A stretch of 9,791 bases of DNA from Clostridia bacterium (lineage in GTDB: Bacteria > Bacillota > Clostridia > Oscillospirales > CAG-272), in contig JAFQWT010000130.1 in NCBI GenBank assembly GCA_017407375.1, forward strand, positions 1 through 9,791, written 5' to 3'. The first letter of the stretch is position 1. Every line of letters begins with the position of its first letter. The translations under genes and the position numbers were made by a program. This document shows positions 5,620 to 9,791 of this stretch, piece by piece. The notes beneath the pieces were generated by a model. It saw only the letters and a list, made by a program, of their open reading frames with translations. It did no database searches and had not been told where the DNA came from.

Positions 5620-5675
5620 AAAAACGAACAGAGCAAGAATAGAAGGAGGTTTATCCTTTTACTCTTGCTCTTTTC
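5620..5675. terminator. bidirectional intrinsic terminator inside the element
   Basis: GAGCAAGA (5631-5638) pairs with TCTTGCTC (5663-5670), extended inward by an AGAAGGA/TCCTTTT-type stem with a 6-nt loop (5648-5653). TTTTCT follows on the plus strand. On the minus strand TTTTT (5624-5620) follows after a short gap. It is suited to end both galE and the convergent lipoprotein gene. The loop side includes AAGGAGG (5643-5649), a perfect ribosome-binding-like sequence that is mostly paired and has no gene after it. Confidence 0.7.
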
Positions 5676-5683
5676 TGCTTGTA

Positions 5684-5782
5684 ATAAGGGTTTGGGCTTA
5701 GCCCAAGTGCATTTGACCGGTCAAATGCGATGCTCGCACTTAGTAGAGCTTTCAAATTCTCCGCTAAGAACATCACCCTTAT
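5684..5782. repeat. multibranched palindromic segment with a perfect 20-bp palindrome
   Basis: ATAAGGGT (5684-5691) and ACCCTTAT (5775-5782) form a closing stem. Enclosed are TTGGGC-TTA-GCCCAA (5692-5706), the perfect palindrome GCATTTGACCGGTCAAATGC (5709-5728), TGCGA-TGC-TCGCA (5726-5738) and CTTAG/CTAAG (5739-5743 with 5764-5768). AAGTGC (5705-5710) can alternatively pair with GCACTT (5736-5741). The nested arrangement resembles a folded RNA or a recombination or transposition end structure. Confidence 0.7.
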
Positions 5783-5799
5783 GGCGTGTGCTTTTTCTT

Positions 5800-6942
5800 T
5801 TAATTCAGGATGAGTGCCTCGCGGTATTCAAAGGTCGTCATGCCCACGTAGGTCTTGCCGCGCGCAAGCACCAGCGGCACCCCGTCGGTATCGGTGATAT
5901 AAAGGCGGGAGGTGACGGGATCGCGCCGCCAAAGGATCCTCTGGTGACCCCCGGAGGCAACGTAATAGCCCGTGCCGCCAAGGTTCGTGTCGAGGGTCAG
6001 CTCCACACCATCCTTGCTGATGCGCCTTGTGGCATCGTGAAAGAGGATCACAAGGTTCGTGAAGGTGGGGAGCCCTCCCTCTGCCGATGACAGCGCCGAG
6101 GAGGAGCGCATGGTATAGCACCCCGCCAGGGTATCGTAGGTGAAGGAGGTCGTCGCCCCTTGACTGAAGGCGACCGACACGTATGTAGAGCTGCCTTCCT
6201 GCGGTGGCACCCCCGCGCCGATATCCGATAGCGTGTAGGGAAGCAGGATGCTACCGGCTACCGTCGTTTGGTAGGAGGCGGCCTTGATGGCCGCCATCAG
6301 GGCCTCGGGGTCCTTTTCCTTAACGGGTGTCTCGGAGACGTCCACCGTATTGTAAAGGAAACTTGCGCTCTCTCGGTCAAGATCGGAGGTGCCGCGATAG
6401 ACGGATATGGCGAAAAAGTCGTGCGAGAGCGCGGCAAGATACGGGCGGGTGGAGGCGACGGTAACCTCCCCCCAAAGCGCAGCGCCGCCCGCCTTAAGGA
6501 GCGCAAGCCGCGTAGCCGAGGCCTCGGTCGGCGCCTCAATGACAAGGTCCGCCCTGCCGATGACCCCGCCCGTGGCCTCCTTCACGCAAAAGGCAAGGGG
6601 ACGGGCAGCTGCCTCACTTGCCGAGCAGGGAAGCCCCGTCAGGGGATTATAGTAGGGCGTTGGGGGCGGGAGCGGTGCCGTGGTCACGGGCGGCGCGGTG
6701 GTTGTGGGGACGGTGGTCGTCGCCACGGACGTTGTGACGGGTGGCGCGGTGGTCGTGGCGGTTGTCACCTCCGCCGTTGTCACGGGGAGAGAATGATAAA
6801 CGGTATCCGCACCGTCTCCGCGCCAATTGCCGACCAGTGACTGTGCCTCACACGAGACCATCAGCACGGCAATGACAAAAAGAAAGAGAGATACGAATAC
6901 CGTTTTGTAGGGAATTGACTGCCTTTTTTGATGTTTCTTCAC
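5800..6942 (-). CDS. DUF3048 (YerB-like) secreted lipoprotein
   Basis: A 380-residue predicted lipoprotein of the DUF3048/YerB family, whose function is not established. The N-terminus has basic residues, a hydrophobic segment about 14-29 and lipobox MVSC with Cys31, so it should be anchored outside the cytoplasmic membrane. Residues 53-96 form a Thr/Pro/Val-rich linker with two copies of TTTAPPVTT (63-71, 80-88), likely an extended and possibly glycosylated spacer. The DUF3048 N-domain starts at NPLTGLP (99-105) and includes RPLAFCVKE and GRADLVIEAPTEASATRL. The C-domain includes NLVILFHDA, the block around LDTNLGGTGYYVASGG, and RGKTYVGM. Start is GTG 6942 with AGGAGG (6956-6951) 8 nt upstream, inside a hairpin bulge. 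It is the last gene of a two-gene unit; its stop touches the structured element. Confidence 0.88.
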   Translation of the reverse strand: MKKHQKRQSIPYKTVFVSLFLFVIAVLMVSCEAQSLVGNWRGDGADTVYHSLPVTTAEVTTATTTAPPVTTSVATTTVPTTTAPPVTTAPLPPPTPYYNPLTGLPCSASEAAARPLAFCVKEATGGVIGRADLVIEAPTEASATRLALLKAGGAALWGEVTVASTRPYLAALSHDFFAISVYRGTSDLDRESASFLYNTVDVSETPVKEKDPEALMAAIKAASYQTTVAGSILLPYTLSDIGAGVPPQEGSSTYVSVAFSQGATTSFTYDTLAGCYTMRSSSALSSAEGGLPTFTNLVILFHDATRRISKDGVELTLDTNLGGTGYYVASGGHQRILWRRDPVTSRLYITDTDGVPLVLARGKTYVGMTTFEYREALILN

Positions 6943-6977
6943 AATTGCTACCTCCTCGGCCGTTTGGCCGGCAATTG
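6942..6977 (-). promoter_or_regulatory. hairpin presenting the lipoprotein ribosome binding site in its bulge
   Basis: On the minus strand, CAATTGC (6977-6971) pairs with GCAATTG (6948-6942) and CGGCC (6970-6966) pairs with GGCCG (6961-6957), with loop AAAC. The only unpaired stretch on one side is the 8-nt bulge AGGAGGTA (6956-6949), which is the ribosome binding site itself. The outer stem ends at the first base of the GTG start codon. This could set or regulate translation of the lipoprotein gene. Confidence 0.6.
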
Positions 6978-6994
6978 AAAAGGAAAACGTGGAT

Positions 6995-7282
6995 TTATTG
7001 TTTGTTTGCTCTCTCGAGCCAGGCAGTTCCTAAATCAAAGGCCTCATAGAGCCCGTCGACCACCTTCTGCTTGTAGGGGGTACCGCCGGCGGTGGGAAGG
7101 ATCTGGATCATGACCTTTTCGGGCAGCTTGGTCTTAAGGTTGGGATCCTCCGCCTCGGACATGATGAGAAGGAAAAGATAATACTTTTCCGCCATATCTC
7201 CGTAATAGATCTCCTCGCCCTGACGGACCAGGGGCTTTCCCTTATACTCCAAGTATTTTCCCTGAATGCCAATTGCCTCCAT
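6995..7282 (-). CDS. conserved-looking small protein of unknown function (95 aa)
   Basis: I do not recognise a family. From ATG 7282 the product is 95 residues, soluble-looking, with no signal peptide or membrane segment. Visible features are MEAIGIQGKYLEYKGKPLV at the N-terminus, an acidic YYGDMAEKYYLFLLIMSEAED stretch in two short runs (about residues 26-46), a central PEKVMIQILPT strand-like segment and a C-terminal amphipathic helix ending AWLERANKQ. The start is chosen over an upstream in-frame codon at 7327 because AAAGGAG (7294-7288) is 5 nt from ATG 7282. It is the first gene behind a good promoter and lies 52 nt before the YerB-like lipoprotein gene, so the two are probably co-transcribed. 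Coding status rests on the ribosome binding site, promoter and codon composition like its neighbours. Confidence 0.75.
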   Translation of the reverse strand: MEAIGIQGKYLEYKGKPLVRQGEEIYYGDMAEKYYLFLLIMSEAEDPNLKTKLPEKVMIQILPTAGGTPYKQKVVDGLYEAFDLGTAWLERANKQ

Positions 7283-7332
7283 GATGACTCCTTTCAAGTA
7301 TTGAAAATGACTGCCTGTCCTTTTCACCGACT

Positions 7333-7361
7333 ATCCTATCACGCCTGCCAAAAATTGTCAA
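7333..7361 (-). promoter_or_regulatory. sigma-A promoter for the 95-aa gene and lipoprotein
   Basis: On the minus strand, -35 TTGACA (7361-7356) and -10 TAGGAT (7338-7333) are separated by 17 nt. Transcription should start near 7326, giving a leader of about 45 nt. The -35 box lies inside the right arm of the inverted repeat at 7355-7373. Confidence 0.8.
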
Positions 7362-7373
7362 TTCATTTGACAA
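7350..7373 (-). terminator. AT-rich hairpin with T-tail after tmcAL, overlapping the next promoter
   Basis: On the minus strand TTGTCAA (7373-7367) and TTGACAA (7361-7355) form a 7-bp stem with a 5-nt loop, followed by TTTTT (7354-7350). It begins 34 nt after the tmcAL stop. The stem is GC-poor, so termination may be weak. The same repeat contains the -35 box of the downstream promoter and could instead be an operator. Confidence 0.5.
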
Positions 7374-7406
7374 AAAGAGACAGGGGAAATTGGTCGGGAA
7401 AATTCG

Positions 7407-8591
7407 CTATCCTTCGCAAAACGGCGCCGCCTTCATCGCGGCGTTCCCCGCTACGGGCCTCGGCATGGCCAAGGGGTAGAGGAGATCGGCCCGCTGGGAA
7501 AGCGCGGCCTGCCGCCCTGCCTCGCCCTCCAAGCTCTGGCCGTCGGCCGGCTTTGTCAGAAGCGCAAGGGTGTAAAGGCGGGAGGCGCGGCGGAGCGCCG
7601 CACGCCCACGGGCGGTATGCGCCAGGACCTGCGTGTACGCGGGCGGCATCCGAAGCTCGGCAGAGGTAATGCCGAAAAGACGGTGCCAAAGGGTGCGGCG
7701 CAGATACGCGTGGGTGTAGTGCTTGGTAGCGACAAGCGTAAAGAACTCTTCAAGATCCGCAGCGCTGAGTGCGGCCGAATGGAGCCGACCCGAAAGGTCG
7801 TCAGCCGCAGGGCACGGAGCGAGTCTGAAAAACGATAGAAAAACGTTGCCAAGGCGGGAAAGGGCCGCAGGCGCCCGTCCGTCCTCCACGGCCGCCCTGA
7901 AGATCTCGGCGGAGCGCGGCGGCATAGCGCCAAGGGCGGTGGCAAGCTCGCCCCTCTCAATGGCGGCACGGATCGCTGTGGCGGAAACGCCGTCCAGCAA
8001 TGTAGCATCGTGATAGCCGCCAAGGCGCTTGACGGCAAAGGGCTCAAGGGGCGTGCCAAGACGGCGGTTGGCCGCTAAATAGCGGACGGCCAACGTGTCG
8101 TTGGGGGAAGAAAGGAGGACATCGGAGCCGTCCTTATAAAGCGAAGCATAGGCCGCCTGCACCGCACGGGCGTACCCGAGGGCAGGGGTGCTTGTAAGCG
8201 TCTTGCGGAGTGCCTCGGCATATTCCGCGGAGGAAAGACACTCACTGACAGTGAGCAGGCGGGAAAGGTCGCCGCATTCACTGCCAAAGGCCAGGGCATC
8301 CACAACACCAAGCGAGTCTGCCATGGATACGGCGGCATCGGCATAATATTCGGCGCTCGAGACCGAAAAAGGGAAGGGGACCTCAAGAACGAGATCGACC
8401 CCACCGACGACGGCGGCGGCCGCACGGGTGAATTTATCCGCCACGGCTACGTCCCCGCGCTGGGTATAGTTTCCGCTCATCAAGGCAATGATACAGGTGT
8501 CCTCGCCAAAATGACGGCGCACCTCATCGATGCAATATTTATGGCCGTTGTGAAAGGGGTTGAACTCGCTGACGATAGCAACAGTCTTCAA
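7407..8591 (-). CDS. tmcAL: tRNA(Met) cytidine acetate ligase TmcAL (YlbM family)
   Basis: TmcAL makes N4-acetylcytidine at the wobble position (C34) of elongator tRNA-Met from acetate and ATP, improving AUG decoding fidelity. From TTG 8591 the product is 394 residues, close to the Bacillus subtilis protein (about 415). Motifs in order are VAIVSEFNPFHNGH with the HxGH nucleotidyltransferase site at residues 14-17, ALMSGNYTQRGDVAVADKFTRA (36-57), GGVDLVLEVP, SAEYYADAAVSMADSL, FGSECGD, SSPNDTLAVRYLAA (161-174) and GVSATAIRAAI (201-211). The TTG start is chosen because the family begins at this point and AAAGGGGGG (8606-8598) lies upstream; longer in-frame starts would place residues over the promoter. 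It has its own promoter, divergent from coaE. Confidence 0.93.
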   Translation of the reverse strand: MKTVAIVSEFNPFHNGHKYCIDEVRRHFGEDTCIIALMSGNYTQRGDVAVADKFTRAAAAVVGGVDLVLEVPFPFSVSSAEYYADAAVSMADSLGVVDALAFGSECGDLSRLLTVSECLSSAEYAEALRKTLTSTPALGYARAVQAAYASLYKDGSDVLLSSPNDTLAVRYLAANRRLGTPLEPFAVKRLGGYHDATLLDGVSATAIRAAIERGELATALGAMPPRSAEIFRAAVEDGRAPAALSRLGNVFLSFFRLAPCPAADDLSGRLHSAALSAADLEEFFTLVATKHYTHAYLRRTLWHRLFGITSAELRMPPAYTQVLAHTARGRAALRRASRLYTLALLTKPADGQSLEGEAGRQAALSQRADLLYPLAMPRPVAGNAAMKAAPFCEG

Positions 8592-8628
8592 GGACGGCCC
8601 CCCTTTGCGGAATTTTAACCTACCGAAC

Positions 8629-8657
8629 ATTGTATCATATTTTCGGCCGCAAGTCAA
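8629..8657 (-). promoter_or_regulatory. sigma-A promoter for tmcAL
   Basis: On the minus strand, -35 TTGACT (8657-8652) and -10 TACAAT (8634-8629) have 17-nt spacing and sit about 38 nt upstream of the TTG start. The predicted transcript start is near 8622. Confidence 0.8.
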
Positions 8658-8706
8658 GGATACGCGGGGGATTTCTTTTCTTTGCAGGAAAGAACGGAAA
8701 AAATGG

Positions 8707-8726
8707 AAAAACCGGCAGTTTTGCCG
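8707..8726 (-). terminator. small hairpin with T-tail between the divergent promoters
   Basis: On the minus strand CGGCA (8726-8722) and TGCCG (8717-8713) form a 5-bp stem with loop AAAC, followed by G and TTTTT (8711-8707). It could stop antisense transcription coming out of coaE before it reaches tmcAL. The short stem makes this tentative. Confidence 0.35.
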
Positions 8727-8736
8727 CCCCCATTCC

Positions 8737-8765
8737 TTGACAGTCTCGGAAAAATGTAGTATACT
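8737..8765 (+). promoter_or_regulatory. sigma-A promoter for coaE and the aminopeptidase gene
   Basis: TTGACA (8737-8742) and TATACT (8760-8765) are separated by 17 nt, with an expected transcript start near 8772. That leaves a leader of about 28 nt to the GTG start. This strong match is divergent from the tmcAL promoter, with about 80 bp between the two -35 boxes. Confidence 0.87.
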
Positions 8766-8799
8766 TAATATGTATATCTATGGATAGGAGGACGGTGCT

Positions 8800-9435
8800 G
8801 TGCTTACGATCGGCCTTTGCGGCGGCAGCGGAACGGGCAAAAACCTTGTGGAAGCCATGCTTCAGCGTTTGGGGATCCCCGGCCTTGACACCGACCTTGT
8901 CTATCACCGCTTGATCGGTGCGCCCTCTCCCCTCACACGGGAGCTTTCCCATCGCTTTGGCAACGGCATTCTTACCGCCGAAGGCGCCGTTGACCGCCCC
9001 CGCCTCCGTGAGATCGTGTTTTCCGACGGCGCGGAGGGAGAACGTGCCCTTGCCGACCTTAACCGCATGACTCATGCGGCGGTACTTACGGAATGCCGTG
9101 CCTGGCTTGAGGAACAAAGGCAGCAGGGCGCGGTGGCGGCCCTCATCAACGCCCCCCTGCTCTTTGAATCGGGCTTTCACACCGAGTGCGATCTCTCTGT
9201 CGGGGTGGTGGCCGAGGAGGCCGTCCGTCTTGATCGCCTTGTCAACCGAGACGGGCTATCGACCGAGGAGGCCAAGCGACGCCTTTCGCATCAGTGCAGT
9301 GAGGCGTTTTTGCGCGAAAGCTGTGACATTATCCTTGAAAACAACGGCACGGAGGACGAGCTTTTCGCCAAGGTGCGTGCCCTATACGAACATATCAATA
9401 ACCTTGCAAAGGAGCAAACAGATGGAACAGTATGA
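8800..9435 (+). CDS. coaE: dephospho-CoA kinase with atypical P-loop
   Basis: CoaE phosphorylates dephospho-CoA at the 3' hydroxyl of its ribose, the last step of coenzyme A synthesis. The 211-residue product has the family layout: P-loop GGSGTGKN (8-15), LDTDLVYHRL (29-38, the DxDxxxH motif), VDRPRLREIVF, LNRMTHAAV (88-95), APLLFESG (118-125), RLDRLVNRDGLSTEEAKRRL (143-162) and IILENNG (177-183). Two points are odd: the P-loop ends GKN where GKS or GKT is the rule, and the usual Asp before APLLFE is Asn117. Start is GTG 8800 with AGGAGG (8786-8791) 8 nt upstream. It overlaps the aminopeptidase gene by 14 nt. The family is clear; activity is likely but the Asn is worth testing. Confidence 0.9.
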   Translation: MLTIGLCGGSGTGKNLVEAMLQRLGIPGLDTDLVYHRLIGAPSPLTRELSHRFGNGILTAEGAVDRPRLREIVFSDGAEGERALADLNRMTHAAVLTECRAWLEEQRQQGAVAALINAPLLFESGFHTECDLSVGVVAEEAVRLDRLVNRDGLSTEEAKRRLSHQCSEAFLRESCDIILENNGTEDELFAKVRALYEHINNLAKEQTDGTV

Positions 9436-9791
9436 AAATCTCACGGTAGAGAGAAAAAGCATCTACGCGACCGCCGATGACGCCAAAATGAAGGCGATCT
9501 TTGATTACGCCGAGGAGTACAAGCGCTTTTTGGACGCCGCCAAGACCGAGCGTGAGGCCGTGGCCCTGGCCGCCGAGATGGCGGAGCGTGCTGGCTTTAC
9601 CCCCTATTGCTTTGGCGATTCGCTGAAGGCGGGGGATAAGCGCTATTTCGTCAACAAGGGGAAGGGGATCTATCTGTTCCGCATCGGCACGGCGCCTCTT
9701 GCCGAGGACGGCTTCCGCATTCTCGCCGCGCACGTGGACTCTCCGCGCATTGACCTCAAGCAGAATCCTCTTTACGAGGACAGCGGCATGA
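9422..9791 (+). CDS. M18-family aminopeptidase, 5' part only
   Basis: The first 123 residues of a zinc aminopeptidase of peptidase family M18 (aminopeptidase I / aspartyl aminopeptidase type), truncated by the window end. These cytoplasmic enzymes remove N-terminal residues from peptides and form large tetrahedral dodecamers. Supporting blocks are the N-terminal helical region, FVNKGKGIYLFRIG (76-89) and LAAHVDSPRIDLKQNPLYE (101-119), in which His104 is the expected first metal ligand and Asp106 the supporting residue. Start ATG 9422 has AAAGGAG (9408-9414) 7 nt upstream and overlaps the coaE stop by 14 nt, so it is probably translated from the coaE transcript. The catalytic C-terminal half lies outside the window, so substrate preference cannot be judged. 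Confidence 0.92.
   Translation, partial: MEQYENLTVERKSIYATADDAKMKAIFDYAEEYKRFLDAAKTEREAVALAAEMAERAGFTPYCFGDSLKAGDKRYFVNKGKGIYLFRIGTAPLAEDGFRILAAHVDSPRIDLKQNPLYEDSGM

Larger units (their letters stand above)
5406..5800. mobile_element. 395-bp MITE-like structured intergenic element with 18-bp terminal inverted repeats
   Basis: AAAGAAAAAGCACACGCC (5406-5423) and its exact reverse complement (5783-5800) bound a gene-free block. Each end overlaps the stop codon of a convergent gene by one base. Inside are an inverted box array with hairpins (5456-5615), a terminator hairpin (about 5620-5675) and a multibranched segment with a 20-bp palindrome (5684-5782). I see no credible coding sequence and no clear target-site duplication. 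Base composition is visibly more AT-rich than the neighbouring genes. It could be a non-autonomous transposable repeat, a structured RNA, or a compound terminator; the repeat nature is certain, the mobility is inference. Confidence 0.6.

Noticed and set aside
5524..6090. 188-codon plus-strand frame running from the repeat element into the lipoprotein gene
   Set aside because: Its first part is translated hairpins and its second part is antisense to a DUF3048 gene with good family motifs.
7367..7395. Plus-strand promoter using TTGACA at 7367
   Set aside because: No acceptable -10 box at 16-18 nt and no plus-strand gene downstream; the box is the other arm of the inverted repeat.
7556..8059. 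Several 70-170 codon frames on both strands within tmcAL
   Set aside because: They are Arg/Pro/Ser/Ala-rich shadows typical of GC-rich coding sequence, without start signals or family motifs.

Overview
The window looks like a chromosomal segment of a moderately GC-rich anaerobic Firmicute, most likely Clostridia of the gut Oscillospirales/Ruminococcaceae type. The grounds are strong AGGAGG-type ribosome binding sites, textbook sigma-A promoters, frequent GTG/TTG starts, a ribosomal protein L27 with the Firmicutes-type cleavable N-terminus next to its protease Prp, and the gene order yhbY-nadD-yqeK-LCP-rsfS. No rRNA, tRNA, CRISPR array or transposase gene was seen. Species cannot be named from the sequence alone.

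Region 1 (1-3191, + strand) is a tightly packed operon: the 3' end of rdgB (XTP/dITP pyrophosphatase), yhbY (ribosome assembly), nadD (NAD synthesis), yqeK (HD-domain Ap4A hydrolase), an LCP-family protein with a lipoprotein-type leader, and rsfS (ribosome silencing factor). Successive genes overlap by 4-14 nt or sit 12-60 nt apart. Region 2 (3232-4370, + strand) has its own consensus promoter, a probable L21 leader RNA, then rplU-prp-rpmA, closed by a strong intrinsic terminator. galE (UDP-glucose 4-epimerase) follows that terminator so closely that no promoter fits between them.

Region 3 (5406-5800) is a 395-bp gene-free block exactly between the stop codons of galE and the convergent lipoprotein gene. 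It has perfect 18-bp terminal inverted repeats. Inside are an array of four ATGAATTG-type boxes answered by four CAATTCAT-type boxes with small hairpins between them, a bidirectional terminator hairpin, and a multibranched segment with a perfect 20-bp palindrome. It resembles a MITE-like or structured intergenic repeat and is the main candidate for something undescribed.

Region 4 (5800-8591, - strand) reads tmcAL (tRNA-Met ac4C ligase), then from its own promoter a 95-aa protein of unknown function and a DUF3048/YerB-like lipoprotein. The lipoprotein's ribosome binding site sits exactly in the bulge of a 12-bp hairpin. Region 5 (8737-9791, + strand) starts at a promoter divergent from tmcAL and carries coaE (dephospho-CoA kinase, with an unusual Asn in its P-loop) overlapping an M18 aminopeptidase gene that runs off the window. 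Most genes are housekeeping (nucleotide and cofactor metabolism, ribosome biogenesis, tRNA modification, envelope); the novelty is mainly in the intergenic structures.
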